A DNA stretch of 64,000 bases from an uncultured Paracoccaceae bacterium (GTDB taxonomy: Bacteria; Pseudomonadota; Alphaproteobacteria; Rhodobacterales; Rhodobacteraceae). Below are positions 17,650 to 27,162 of this stretch, one piece after another. The position numbers and the translations under genes are program-made. How positions within the stretch are numbered: the stretch's first letter is position 1; every line of letters starts with the position of its first letter. The notes beneath the pieces are model-generated. The model was not told where the DNA came from. It searched no databases and was given only the letters and a program-made list of their open reading frames with translations. The DNA is taken from the NCBI GenBank assembly GCA_947501355.1, contig CANMVA010000002.1, positions 124,001-188,000 on the forward strand, in the 5' to 3' direction.

Positions 17650-18703
17650 GAGGCGGCTCCAACCCGCCATGCCCGTCCGGAACCGAGCCATGGATCGTCT
17701 CGGATCGACATGCGCCAACGGCGCGGCGGCGGCGGGAGACAAACAGCTTCCCCATGCCCCGCCAATTGCCAACCGAGGGCGCATCAGCGTCTTGCGGAAA
17801 CCGCGCGCGCCAGCCTTCCGGCAAGGGGGCGCCGCACATTTCGACCTGCTCCATTAACCATGTGAACGGGATATTTGCCAAAGGCCGCGCGGCGGTGAAG
17901 CCGTTGAGTTGACCCCCGATATCGCCGTGGCTCCCACGGAACCACATCTGCTCCATCCGGCCCGGCCAGTCGGCGGGGCATTCCCACATAACCGGCGCAT
18001 AGGCGAGCCGGGTTTCATCCAAGGCGAGGGCGTGAAACCCGTTACGGATCGACGCGCCCAGCGCGTGGTTGTGAAACGCATGACGGACATCCGCCCAGCG
18101 CCACAGCACGGGTAGTCGCAAGCCAAGCGCCTTGACCGTGTCCCAGACGGCGACCGCTTCGATCTCGACATTGGGGTGGCAAAACATCTCTGCAAAGACC
18201 TCTGCAGCCGCGCTGTCGGGCGTCTCTTGATAATGGCGGTAGGCCTGACGGATATTGCGCACTGTCGCGTGCTCCGGCGTCAACAAGCCAACCCTGTCGA
18301 TGATGCCGGCAAGCGAGCGCACCGCATAGGCCCCCCGCGAATATCCCATCAGAATGATCCGATCACCGGATCGGTAGCGCGAGGCGAGAAAGCCGTAAGC
18401 CCTTCTGATCTGGCGATTAATGCCCCGCCCCGTCATCACGTTCACCGACGCTTTCCAGTCCGACCATTGAATCCCCGCCTCGTAGAACAGGGACACCTCA
18501 GCGGGGCTTGCGGCCTCTTGAAAGAGCTTGAGCGCCAGACCTGCATTCGTCTCGGACCCTGGCTCCAGCGATGACATCGTGCCGTCCAGAATGATGATAT
18601 GGGTCAGCGGACCACGGACCGGGGCGGCGGGCGATTGCGTCCATCGCCCGGCCCGCCCGATCAGCGCGCCGAGGCGGGAAAAGAGGCGTTCACTCAGCCG
18701 CAA
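17636..18703 (-). CDS. DUF2235 alpha/beta-hydrolase family protein
   Basis: A 355-residue protein of the DUF2235 family, which has an alpha/beta-hydrolase fold and includes type VI secretion phospholipase effectors. The first strand is HIIILDGTMSSL; the nucleophile elbow is LMGYSRGAYAVRSLAG with serine near residue 119; HGDIGG near residue 272 fits the loop with the later catalytic residues. No secretion gene is nearby, so an effector role cannot be claimed; a housekeeping lipase or esterase is as likely. It overlaps the end of the upstream CoxL-like gene by 14 bp and is probably cotranscribed with it. Confidence 0.8.
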   Translation of the reverse strand: MRLSERLFSRLGALIGRAGRWTQSPAAPVRGPLTHIIILDGTMSSLEPGSETNAGLALKLFQEAASPAEVSLFYEAGIQWSDWKASVNVMTGRGINRQIRRAYGFLASRYRSGDRIILMGYSRGAYAVRSLAGIIDRVGLLTPEHATVRNIRQAYRHYQETPDSAAAEVFAEMFCHPNVEIEAVAVWDTVKALGLRLPVLWRWADVRHAFHNHALGASIRNGFHALALDETRLAYAPVMWECPADWPGRMEQMWFRGSHGDIGGQLNGFTAARPLANIPFTWLMEQVEMCGAPLPEGWRARFPQDADAPSVGNWRGMGKLFVSRRRRAVGACRSETIHGSVPDGHGGLEPPLTAS

Positions 18704-20987
18704 GCGCCCTCTCTTGCAGATGCGCCCAGACGCGCTGCGGGGTGAACGGCATATCTATCTTGTGGACGCCTTCGTCCCAGACCGCATCCAGAACGGCATT
18801 GGCCACAGCCGCCAGCGCGCCAATCGTTCCAGCCTCGCCACAGCCCTTCATGCCCATCGGGTTGTTGGTGGACGGCACAGGCTCGGAGTAAAACGCAATC
18901 ATAGGACAATCATCCGCACGCGGCATACCGTAGTCCATGAAACTTGCCGTGAGCAATTGTCCATCCTCGTCATAGACCACCCGTTCGGTGATCGCTTGGC
19001 CGATCCCTTGGACGACCCCGCCATGCACCTGACCCTCAGCTAGCATGGGATTGATAAGATTTCCGAAATCATCTGTGACGGTATACTTAACGATCTCCAC
19101 CACGCCGGTGTCCGGATCAATCTCGATCTCTGCCACATGAGCGCCGTTGGGAAAGCTACGCGCCTCCAGCGTAGCGCGGGCTTCATGGGTCAGCAGATCA
19201 GCCCGCCCAGCGGCACGGGCCATCTCCGCAACCTCTAGCACGGTCGGTGTGACGTTGGAGCCTTCAATGCGGAACGTCTCATGATCGAAGCTGATCTGGT
19301 CCGGGGCCACGTCCATTTCTTCGGCCAGAAACGGAGTGAACGCCGCAATTATCACGTCCACCGTGGCCAGCGTCGCATTATTCTGCACGGTGACCGAGCG
19401 TGAGCCGCCCGTGCCACCGCCCTGCTTGATCAGATCGCTATCTCCCTGAATAACCGTGATCTTTTCGGCCGGGATACCAGTCTGATCGCTCAGGAACTGA
19501 GCATAAACCGTCTCGTGCCCCTGCCCGTTCGACTGGGTGCCTACATAGATATCCGCCGTGCCGTCCCCGTTGAAGACAACCTTTGCCCCCTCGGACGGAT
19601 CGCCCAGAATGCTCTCGATGTAATAGCAAAGCCCCTGCCCGCGCAGTTTGCCTTGGGCTTTCGACGCAGCCTTGCGCGCGGCAAACCCATCGCGATCTGC
19701 CTCCAACTCGACTCGCGCCAGCACTTTCGCAAAATCGCCAACGTCGTAGGTCACGTCGGTGGGGCTGGTGTATGGCATCTGCGCCGCGCGGATAAAGTTC
19801 TTGCGGCGCAGCTCCCACGCATCCACATCCAAGGTGCGGGCGGCGTAGTCCATGGCCCGCTCCAACGCAAAGATCGCCTCCGGGCGGCCAGCGCCGCGAT
19901 AAGCGTCAACCTGCGTGGTGTTGGTGTAGATGCCTTTGACCCCAAGCCACGCGGCAGGAATATCGTAACACCCGGTCAGCACTTTCGAGAAAAGCTCCGT
20001 CTGGATCGGCTGCGCGAATTGCGAGTTGTAAGCTCCAAGATTACACACAGAGTCAACGCGGTAGCCAATAATCCGGTGATCGGTATCGAAGGCCAGACCG
20101 ACCTTCGTCACCAGATCACGCCCGGCATTGTCGCTCAGCATCGCCTCTGTCCGCTCCGACATCCAGCGGCACGGACGGCCCAGAACGCGCGTCGCATGCG
20201 CGGTGACGAAATACTCCGGATAGGTCATCGCCTTCATCCCGAAACCGCCGCCCACATCGGGGTTGGTGACGCGCACATTTGCTTCGTCCAGCCCCAGCAT
20301 CGCAACTAACTGGCGTTTCTGACCCCAGACGCCCTGCCCGTTGACGCAAAAATGCAGCCGGTCGCCTTCTATTTCCGCAAAACAGCCGCGCGGCTCCATT
20401 GAGTTGCAGATGATCCGATTGTCGTCGATCTCGACCTCGACCACATGGGCCGCCGCCTCGAATGCGGCTTGCGTCGCCGCCTCGTCGCCAATCCCCCAGT
20501 CAAACGCCACGTTTTCGGGCGCTTCGGGATGAATAACCGGGCCACCGGGCGTTGGCGTGACATGCACGTCCAGATCATCGATCTCCAACTCGATCAGCTC
20601 GGCGGCGTCTTTCGCTTGTGCCAGCGTTTCAGCAAAGATCATCGCGATCGGCTCGCCCACAAAACGCACGCGCCTTTTGGCCACAAGGGGCCGCATCGGG
20701 GCCGCCGCCTTGCTGCCATCGCGGTTTGTTAAAACCGTCGCACCCATGACGAGGGTCACGCCCGCCGCCTCCAGATCCTCCGCCGTCACGACTAGATGCA
20801 CCCCATCCGCTTCGCGCGCGGGCCCCACGTCCAGCGTCGCGATCTCGCCATGTGCCACGGGCGAGCGCAGCACGAAGCCATGCAGCGCGTCCGCCGGTGC
20901 GATATCATCCACATAGCGGCCAGCGCCGGTCAGAAACCGAACGTCTTCGACCCGTTTGACCGGCTGGCTCTTCCCGAACTTTTCCAT
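18690..20987 (-). CDS. Xanthine dehydrogenase-family molybdopterin-binding subunit (form II CoxL-like)
   Basis: A 765-residue large subunit of a molybdenum hydroxylase. The N-terminus VEDVRFLTGAGRYVDDI, the molybdopterin contacts NPDVGGGFGMKAM and SNGQGHETVYAQ, and the C-terminal GCGEAGTIGAL with the active-site Glu are all present. The active-site loop reads AYRGAGRPEA, the form II signature, rather than the AYRCSFR of true form I CO dehydrogenase. CO oxidation is therefore not expected and the substrate is unknown. AAAGGGG lies 6 bp before the ATG at 20987. No genes for the FAD-binding and iron-sulfur subunits are adjacent, which is unusual. Confidence 0.9.
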   Translation of the reverse strand: MEKFGKSQPVKRVEDVRFLTGAGRYVDDIAPADALHGFVLRSPVAHGEIATLDVGPAREADGVHLVVTAEDLEAAGVTLVMGATVLTNRDGSKAAAPMRPLVAKRRVRFVGEPIAMIFAETLAQAKDAAELIELEIDDLDVHVTPTPGGPVIHPEAPENVAFDWGIGDEAATQAAFEAAAHVVEVEIDDNRIICNSMEPRGCFAEIEGDRLHFCVNGQGVWGQKRQLVAMLGLDEANVRVTNPDVGGGFGMKAMTYPEYFVTAHATRVLGRPCRWMSERTEAMLSDNAGRDLVTKVGLAFDTDHRIIGYRVDSVCNLGAYNSQFAQPIQTELFSKVLTGCYDIPAAWLGVKGIYTNTTQVDAYRGAGRPEAIFALERAMDYAARTLDVDAWELRRKNFIRAAQMPYTSPTDVTYDVGDFAKVLARVELEADRDGFAARKAASKAQGKLRGQGLCYYIESILGDPSEGAKVVFNGDGTADIYVGTQSNGQGHETVYAQFLSDQTGIPAEKITVIQGDSDLIKQGGGTGGSRSVTVQNNATLATVDVIIAAFTPFLAEEMDVAPDQISFDHETFRIEGSNVTPTVLEVAEMARAAGRADLLTHEARATLEARSFPNGAHVAEIEIDPDTGVVEIVKYTVTDDFGNLINPMLAEGQVHGGVVQGIGQAITERVVYDEDGQLLTASFMDYGMPRADDCPMIAFYSEPVPSTNNPMGMKGCGEAGTIGALAAVANAVLDAVWDEGVHKIDMPFTPQRVWAHLQERALAAE

Positions 20988-21090
20988 GGCGCGCCCCTTT
21001 GCTGGCTTTGATCGGAGACTAGCCGCCGCGCGCGCGCCGTCCACCCCTTTCCCTTCGCCCCCCTAGCCGTTATCTGACGGGGAACACCAG

Positions 21091-24000
21091 ATGGACGGGA
21101 CCAGCACCATGGCGATGGAAAAGAACTTCAATGCAGCCGAGGCCGAAGCGCGCCTGAACGCTGCGTGGGAAAAGGCGGGATGTTTCAAAGCGGGCGCGAA
21201 CGCGTCGCGCGATGAGACCTTCTGCATCATGATCCCGCCGCCCAACGTGACGGGTTCGCTGCATATGGGCCACGCGTTCAACAACACGCTTCAGGATATT
21301 CTGGTCCGCTGGCACCGGATGCGCGGCTTCGACACGCTGTGGCAACCCGGCCAAGACCACGCGGGCATCGCCACGCAGATGGTCGTTGAACGCAAACTGG
21401 CTGCTGAAAACCAGCCCACCCGCGCCGAAATGGGGCGCGAGGCGTTTCTGGACAAGGTCTGGGAGTGGAAGGAAGAAAGCGGCGACACGATCATCAATCA
21501 GCTCAAAAGGCTGGGCGCGTCCTGTGACTGGGACCGCAACGCGTTTACCATGTCCGGCAACTTCCCCGAAGCCGTCCTCAAGGTCTTTGTTGAGATGTAT
21601 AACAAAGGCCTGATCTATCGCGGTAAGCGGTTGGTCAATTGGGACCCGCATTTCGAAACGGCAATCTCGGACCTTGAGGTCGAGAATATCGAAGTCGCGG
21701 GCCATATGTGGCACTTCAAATACCCGCTCGCCGGGGGGGAAACCTACACCTATGTCGAGAAAGACGAGGATGGGAACGTTACGCTTGAGGAAGAGCGTGA
21801 TTACATATCCATCGCCACAACCCGGCCCGAGACGATGCTGGGCGACGGCGCTGTTGCCGTGCATCCGGATGATGAACGCTATGCGCCCATCGTTGGCAAG
21901 CTCTGTGAAATTCCGGTTGGCCCGAAAGAGCATCGCCGCCTGATCCCGATCATCACCGATGAATACCCCGATCCTGATTTCGGCTCGGGTGCGGTGAAGA
22001 TCACCGGCGCGCATGATTTCAACGATTACGAGGTCGCCAAGCGCGGCAACATTCCGATGTATTCGCTGATGGACACCAAAGGTGCGATGCGCAGCGACGG
22101 CAAACCCTATGCCGAAGAAGCCGCCGTCGCGCAGGCGATTGCCAATGGCGAGCAAGAGTTCGACGAGGCGATGATCGCCGCGATGAACCTTGTCCCCGAC
22201 GCTTATCGCGGCCTTGACCGGTTCGAGGCCCGCAAAGCCGTCGTTGCGGATATCACTGCCGAAGGTCTGGCTGTGATGGTTGAGGGCGAACCCGCCTCCG
22301 GCGATCAGGAAGACACCACCGGCGCGCCCGAGATGATCCCTTACGTCGAAAACAAACCGATCATGCAGCCTTTTGGCGACCGCTCCAAGGTCGTGATCGA
22401 GCCGATTCTGACCGATCAGTGGTTTGTCGACACCAAGCAGATCGTCGGCCCCGCGATTGACGCCGTCCGCTCAGGTGAGACGCAAATCCTTCCCGAGCAG
22501 CACAAGAAAGTCTATTTCAACTGGCTCGAGAATATCGAGCCGTGGTGCATCTCGCGCCAGCTATGGTGGGGCCATCAGATCCCCGTCTGGTATGGCTTTG
22601 ACCTGACCGGCAAGGACTTCACCGATGATGAGGGCGACGGCGCTTTGGACGAGGTCGAGGTCACGACGCTTCTGTCGCAACAGCGCCTACTGACAGGCAC
22701 CGAGCGCGCCCATTGCGCCGCCGATTTCGATGCCGTCTCAAGCCAGTTTGCAGACGTCCTTGCCGATCTGCCGACGCCCCTGCACCACGCCCGCGTGGTC
22801 GAGGTTGCGGACCGCAACGCCGCGATCCATCTGATCGCCGAAAGCCTTGCGCAATATTCCATGGATCAGGACCCGACCAAGCTGGTCTACCCCGTCTGGC
22901 GGGACCCGGATGTTCTGGATACGTGGTTCTCCTCTGGTCTGTGGCCCATCGGCACACTTGGCTGGCCCCAACAGACGCCCGAGTTGCAAAAGTATTTCCC
23001 CACCGATGTGCTGATCACCGGCTTTGACATCATCTTCTTCTGGGTTGCGCGCATGATGATGATGCAATTCGCAGTCGTAGATCAGAAACCTTTCCATACG
23101 GTTTACGTTCACGCCCTCGTTCGCGACGAGAAGGGTAAGAAAATGTCGAAAAGTCTCGGCAATGTTCTCGACCCGCTAGAACTCATCGACGAATACGGCG
23201 CAGATGCGGTGCGCTTCACCCTGACCGCCATGGCCGCCATGGGGCGCGATCTCAAGCTGTCAACCCAGCGGATCGCAGGCTATCGCAACTTCGGCACCAA
23301 GCTGTGGAATGCTGCGCGTTTCGCGGAAATGAACGATGTTTTCAGCGCCTCTCCTGAAGGCATCCCGTCCGCAAGTCAGACCGTCAACAAGTGGATCGTC
23401 GGAGAGACCGCAAAGGTCCGCGAAGAGGTTGATGCAGCCCTTGAAAACTACCGTTTCAACGACGCCGCCAACGCGCTTTACGCCTTTGTCTGGGGTAAGG
23501 TTTGCGATTGGTATGTCGAGCTCTCCAAGCCACTTTTGCAAGGCGAAGATGCCGATGCCAAAGCCGAAACCCAGTCCGTCATGGCTTGGGTTCTGGACCA
23601 GTGTTTTATTCTGCTGCACCCCATCATGCCTTATGTGACCGAAGAGCTGTGGGGCACCTCCGGCACCCGCGCCAAAATGCTGGTCCATGCTGATTGGCCA
23701 ACCTATCAAGCCGCTGATTTGGTTGATGAAAAATCCGATGCCGAGATGAATTGGGTGATCTCGCTCATTGAGGCCGTACGCTCTGCCCGCGGTGAAATGC
23801 ATGTCCCTGTCGGGCTGAAAGTGCAGATGCTTCACACCGGCCTGACCGCAGATGCCCAAGCCGCATGGGACCGCAACGAAGCGATGATCAAACGCCTCGC
23901 ACGGATCGAAACTCTGGACGAGGTCGCCACCCTGCCCAAAGGCTGCGTCAGCCTCGCGGTTGAGGGTGGCACCTTCGCGCTGCCCTTGGCCGACATCATC

Positions 24001-24210
24001 GACGTGGCAGAGGAGAAAGCGCGTCTTGAAAAGGTTCTCGGCAAACTCGCCAAAGAGATCGGAGGCCTGCGCGGCAGGGTCAACAACCCGAAATTCGCGG
24101 CTTCCGCTCCGGCGGAAGTCGTTGAAGAGGCACGGGAAAATTTGGCCGCACGGGAAGCGGAGGAAGCCAAGATCAATGCCGCATTGGCGCGTCTGGCCGA
24201 GTTGGGCTAG
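21091..24210 (+). CDS. valS: Valyl-tRNA synthetase
   Basis: This class I synthetase charges tRNA-Val. The HIGH motif is in [15 protein letters not shown] near residue 50 and KMSKS in [11 protein letters not shown] near residue 690; RPETMLGD marks the editing domain. The C-terminal coiled coil (about residues 970-1035) contains [19 protein letters not shown]. At 1039 residues it is longer than E. coli ValS (951). Much of the surplus is an insert of roughly 70-80 residues between [17 protein letters not shown] and [12 protein letters not shown], just before the catalytic core resumes. ATG at 21109 or 21115 is an alternative start; 21091 is preceded by GGGGA. Confidence 0.97.
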   Translation: MDGTSTMAMEKNFNAAEAEARLNAAWEKAGCFKAGANASRDETFCIMIPPPNVTGSLHMGHAFNNTLQDILVRWHRMRGFDTLWQPGQDHAGIATQMVVERKLAAENQPTRAEMGREAFLDKVWEWKEESGDTIINQLKRLGASCDWDRNAFTMSGNFPEAVLKVFVEMYNKGLIYRGKRLVNWDPHFETAISDLEVENIEVAGHMWHFKYPLAGGETYTYVEKDEDGNVTLEEERDYISIATTRPETMLGDGAVAVHPDDERYAPIVGKLCEIPVGPKEHRRLIPIITDEYPDPDFGSGAVKITGAHDFNDYEVAKRGNIPMYSLMDTKGAMRSDGKPYAEEAAVAQAIANGEQEFDEAMIAAMNLVPDAYRGLDRFEARKAVVADITAEGLAVMVEGEPASGDQEDTTGAPEMIPYVENKPIMQPFGDRSKVVIEPILTDQWFVDTKQIVGPAIDAVRSGETQILPEQHKKVYFNWLENIEPWCISRQLWWGHQIPVWYGFDLTGKDFTDDEGDGALDEVEVTTLLSQQRLLTGTERAHCAADFDAVSSQFADVLADLPTPLHHARVVEVADRNAAIHLIAESLAQYSMDQDPTKLVYPVWRDPDVLDTWFSSGLWPIGTLGWPQQTPELQKYFPTDVLITGFDIIFFWVARMMMMQFAVVDQKPFHTVYVHALVRDEKGKKMSKSLGNVLDPLELIDEYGADAVRFTLTAMAAMGRDLKLSTQRIAGYRNFGTKLWNAARFAEMNDVFSASPEGIPSASQTVNKWIVGETAKVREEVDAALENYRFNDAANALYAFVWGKVCDWYVELSKPLLQGEDADAKAETQSVMAWVLDQCFILLHPIMPYVTEELWGTSGTRAKMLVHADWPTYQAADLVDEKSDAEMNWVISLIEAVRSARGEMHVPVGLKVQMLHTGLTADAQAAWDRNEAMIKRLARIETLDEVATLPKGCVSLAVEGGTFALPLADIIDVAEEKARLEKVLGKLAKEIGGLRGRVNNPKFAASAPAEVVEEARENLAAREAEEAKINAALARLAELG

Positions 24211-24214
24211 CCGC

Positions 24215-24367
24215 TCACGGCACCGCTTTGTCGATCAGGCGCATCGCGCCCAGCGCTTTGTCGTAGACCAACGTCACGACCCGCCGCGCGGGACCGCGCG
24301 TCAGGGTCGGGACGGTGCGGATCGTCGCGGCTGCCGCCGTTGCAGCGATAAATTGGCGGCGGTTCAT
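24215..24367 (-). CDS. Very small Tat-signal-like protein behind a Fur-like box
   Basis: A 50-residue frame starts MNRRQFIAATAAAATIR and ends RLIDKAVP. The RRQFI followed by an alanine-rich stretch resembles a twin-arginine export signal, and the tail (VVTLVYDKALGAMRLID) is amphipathic. A strong GGAGGGG ribosome site lies 4 bp before the ATG, and a Fur-like palindrome lies just beyond it, which together argue for a real gene. It ends 4 bp after the convergent valS stop. I do not recognise a family. The mature part would be only about 30 residues, so it may be a small iron-regulated periplasmic or membrane-bound peptide. Confidence 0.6.
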   Translation of the reverse strand: MNRRQFIAATAAAATIRTVPTLTRGPARRVVTLVYDKALGAMRLIDKAVP

Positions 24368-24382
24368 GGCACCCCTCCAAGT

Positions 24383-24397
24383 TGCGAATGATTCTCA
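24383..24397. promoter_or_regulatory. Fur-box-like palindrome
   Basis: The 15-mer TGCGAATGATTCTCA matches the Fur 7-1-7 consensus TGATAAT-N-ATTATCA at 11 of 14 defined positions and is nearly self-complementary. It lies about 16 bp upstream of the start of the small Tat-like gene and 74 bp before the divergent aminotransferase start. A Fur-family repressor here would most directly block the small gene. Binding is inferred only from the match. Confidence 0.5.
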
Positions 24398-24470
24398 AAT
24401 AGGGGGCGATTAAACTTGTTTCAAGTCGTGAAGACTTGCGCCGCCCCCGTGCGCTGGCTTAGCTGCCCCA

Positions 24471-25577
24471 ATGAAGACACCGCATCTGACCCCGCTCGCC
24501 CAATCCCTGCCAGCCTCTGTCCCGTTCGTTGGACCTGAGACGCAAGAGCGCGCCCGTGGCGCAGAGTTCACCGCCCGTCTGGGGGCCAACGAGTCCGTCT
24601 TTGGCCCGTCCCCAAAGGCACTGGAAGCAATGGCTAAAGCCGCGCAAGACGCGTGGATGTATGCGGACCCAGAGGCACATGATCTGAAGCAAGCCCTTGC
24701 AAAGCATCATAAAATCTCGCCAGACAATATTATGGTCGGCGAAGGTATCGACGGGCTTTTGGGCTATCTCGTCCGCTTGATGATCACGCAAGGCGACGCA
24801 GTCGTGACCTCGGACGGCGCCTATCCGACCTTCAACTATCATGTCGCTGGATTTGGGGGCGTCTTGCACAAGGTGCCCTATCGCGAGGACCACGAAGACC
24901 CCGCAGCACTGTTCGAGAAAGCCGCCGAATTGAGGGCAAAACTGGTCTATCTGGCGAACCCGGACAACCCGATGGGGACATGGATCAAGGGCACAGCGTT
25001 AACCAAATCGTTGGAGCAACTGCCAGAGGGGTGCCTGCTGGTTCTTGACGAGGCCTATCTTGACACGGCCCCCAACGAGGTCCTTCCAGACATCGCCATT
25101 GACGACCCAAGGGTGATCCGAATGCGCACGTTTTCAAAGGCTTACGGTCTGGCAGGCGCGCGGGTCGGCTATGCGCTGGGGGCGGCCGATCTGATAGCGG
25201 CCTTCCACAAAGTGCGCAATCATTTCGGGATGGGCCGGATCAGCCTTGCAGGGGCGCTGGCCGCTCTGGAAGACCAAGCCTATCTTACGGAAACTGTTGC
25301 TAAAATCGCCGAGGCTCGCAAGAGGATCGCCACCATCGCACGATCCAACGGGCTGACCCCGATCCCGTCCGCTACCAATTTTGTGACGCTCGATTGCGGG
25401 CAGGATGGCCCCTTTGCAAAGGCCGTCCTTTCGGCCTTGATTGACGAGGGTATTTTCGTGCGCATGCCCTTCGTCGCGCCGCAAGACCGCTGCATCCGCG
25501 TCAGTTGCGGCACTGAACGCGATCTGGACGCGTTTGAAGCGGCCCTCCCTAAAGCGCTGCGCGCCGCGCGGGGTTAA
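24471..25577 (+). CDS. PLP-dependent aminotransferase, HisC-like
   Basis: A 368-residue fold type I aminotransferase. The substrate-facing LGANESVFGPSP near residue 37, YLANPDNPMGTW near residue 163, VLDEAYLD near residue 193 and the PLP lysine in RTFSKAYGLAGARVGY near residue 223 match histidinol-phosphate aminotransferases. The histidine biosynthesis operon is not nearby, so this is either HisC itself or one of the HisC paralogues that transaminate aromatic or other amino acids. A start at 24471 gives a complete N-terminus. Confidence 0.85.
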   Translation: MKTPHLTPLAQSLPASVPFVGPETQERARGAEFTARLGANESVFGPSPKALEAMAKAAQDAWMYADPEAHDLKQALAKHHKISPDNIMVGEGIDGLLGYLVRLMITQGDAVVTSDGAYPTFNYHVAGFGGVLHKVPYREDHEDPAALFEKAAELRAKLVYLANPDNPMGTWIKGTALTKSLEQLPEGCLLVLDEAYLDTAPNEVLPDIAIDDPRVIRMRTFSKAYGLAGARVGYALGAADLIAAFHKVRNHFGMGRISLAGALAALEDQAYLTETVAKIAEARKRIATIARSNGLTPIPSATNFVTLDCGQDGPFAKAVLSALIDEGIFVRMPFVAPQDRCIRVSCGTERDLDAFEAALPKALRAARG

Positions 25578-25626
25578 GCACGCATTTTTTACCTTCCCTT
25601 CGCAAATCCCGTGCTAACTTTTGCGC

Positions 25627-25833
25627 ATGAGCAAGCGCGCGCCCCTGTCCGACCAGCGCCCTCTGGGCCGTGTCGAGGATTACACGAACGCCTTTTTGGC
25701 GGCATCCGGTCTGTTGGCCTTCATGCTGCTTTTCATGCTGGCCGCCGCCTTCGGATGGGTCGTCGCCATTGCCACAGCCCTGCTGACAGACAGGGCGATC
25801 CTGACCGTGTCCGAGTTCAGGAAACGCCGCTAA
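25627..25833 (+). CDS. Small membrane protein of unknown function
   Basis: A 68-residue protein with a polar N-terminus and one long hydrophobic segment, or a tight pair (about residues 25-52: LAASGLLAFMLLFMLAAAFG and following), and a basic tail. No clear ribosome site is visible before the ATG at 25627. It lies 49 bp after the aminotransferase gene and overlaps the end of the convergent serine-glyoxylate aminotransferase gene by 4 bp. Family unknown. Confidence 0.5.
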   Translation: MSKRAPLSDQRPLGRVEDYTNAFLAASGLLAFMLLFMLAAAFGWVVAIATALLTDRAILTVSEFRKRR

Positions 25834-27026
25834 GCGTTTGAAATAATTTTAGCTGCAGCCGCCAAGCCATCAGCGCTGTGGGGAATATCCAGCGCGGCCA
25901 ATCCGGCCTGCACCGCGCCCAGCACTCCCATCACCATCTGCGCATTCACGTGCCCCATATGCCCCACTCGGAAGAACCCGTCGCCGCCCGGGTCGGCGTC
26001 GGACGCCATGCCCAGGCCGATGCCCAGCGTCACGCCTGCATGCTCGGTCAACCAGGTCCGTAGCTCGGTCCCCAGCGGGGCTGTGACACGCACCGCCGTC
26101 ACGGCATGGCTGCGCTTGGCCTGGTCGGCAATGTTCAGCTCAACCGGACCCGCGTCACCCCAAGTCTCGAACGCCGCCCACAGGGCTTGTGCAAGAGTTG
26201 TGTGGCGCGCCCAGACGGCGTCCAGCCCTTCCTCAAAGATCATGTCGAGCGCTTCGCGCAGCCCGTAAAGATGATGCGTGGGCGCAGTGCCATCGAAGTA
26301 TTTGTAATACTCCTCCGGGTTCACGCGCGGACGCCAGTCCCAGTAATGGGTCACCAGATCGGCGTTTTCACGCGCCGCATCCGCCTTCTCACTGAAATAC
26401 ACAAAGGCCATGCCGGGCGGGGTCATCAGGCCCTTTTGGCAGCCCGCGACCATGACATCGACGCTCCAATCATCCATCTCAAACCGGTCGCAGCCCAGAC
26501 AGGCGATGCAATCCACCATCAGCAAGGCGGGATGGTTTGCAGCGTCCATCGCAGCGCGCAACCCCTTAATATCATTCAGGACAGAGGTTGAAGTGTCGAC
26601 CTGAACGGCCAGCACAGCCTTGTAGCTGTGGCCCTTGTCCACACGCAAAGCCTCTTCAACCTGCGCCAGATCAATGTCCGCGCGTTTCCCGAAATCGAGC
26701 GTGTCGACCTCAACCCCCATCTTCGCGGCCATCTCGCCCCAGCCGACACAAAAGCGCCCCGTGGCCAGCACCAGCACCTTGTCGCCGCGCGACAGCACAT
26801 TGACCAAAGCGGCCTCCCAGGCGCCGTGGCCATTGGCGATGTACATCGCCACGCTTTGCTCGGTCCGGGCAACCCGCTTGAGGTCTGCGGCAATCGTGTG
26901 GGTCATCTCGACCAGAGGCCCGGTATAGATGTTGGGCGCAGGCCGGTGCATGGCCTGCAACACGCGGTCGGGCATCACGGAAGGACCCGGAATAGCAAGG
27001 GAATGACGACCATTTGCAAGCGACAT
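25830..27026 (-). CDS. Serine-glyoxylate aminotransferase family protein
   Basis: A 398-residue class V aminotransferase. It has HSLAIPGPSVMP at the N-terminus, NGHGAWEAALVNV near residue 66, MVDCIACLGC near residue 193, and the PLP lysine in VAGCQKGLMTPPGMAF near residue 218. Proteins of this type transfer the amino group of serine to glyoxylate in the serine cycle or in photorespiratory-type glycine metabolism. This fits a host that handles one-carbon units, as the folate dehydrogenases suggest. ATG at 27026 is chosen because family similarity starts there and AAAGGT lies upstream. Confidence 0.88.
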   Translation of the reverse strand: MSLANGRHSLAIPGPSVMPDRVLQAMHRPAPNIYTGPLVEMTHTIAADLKRVARTEQSVAMYIANGHGAWEAALVNVLSRGDKVLVLATGRFCVGWGEMAAKMGVEVDTLDFGKRADIDLAQVEEALRVDKGHSYKAVLAVQVDTSTSVLNDIKGLRAAMDAANHPALLMVDCIACLGCDRFEMDDWSVDVMVAGCQKGLMTPPGMAFVYFSEKADAARENADLVTHYWDWRPRVNPEEYYKYFDGTAPTHHLYGLREALDMIFEEGLDAVWARHTTLAQALWAAFETWGDAGPVELNIADQAKRSHAVTAVRVTAPLGTELRTWLTEHAGVTLGIGLGMASDADPGGDGFFRVGHMGHVNAQMVMGVLGAVQAGLAALDIPHSADGLAAAAKIISNA

Positions 27027-27162
27027 GAGGAGGGACCTTTCAGCACGTAACCCGCCAGACCTATTTCGAGACCTTGCGTCCGTCAATCGCCCAACATCTT
27101 GCCGTTGCGCCCCGGCTCGCATACATCCCCGACTGAGGATCAGACGAACAGGCCAAGACCCC

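Noticed and set aside
17636-18703. Type VI secretion effector call for the DUF2235 protein
   Set aside because: No VgrG, PAAR, adaptor or immunity gene is nearby.
18690-20987. Carbon monoxide dehydrogenase
   Set aside because: The active-site loop is AYRGAGR and not AYRCSFR, and the partner subunits are missing; CO oxidation is not supported.
21070-22155. Minus-strand open frame of 361 codons
   Set aside because: It is antisense to valS and not family-like.
24207-24398. Minus-strand frame of 63 codons at the valS 3' side
   Set aside because: It lacks a sensible start context; the neighbouring frame at 24215-24367 has the ribosome site and Tat-like start and is the better gene.
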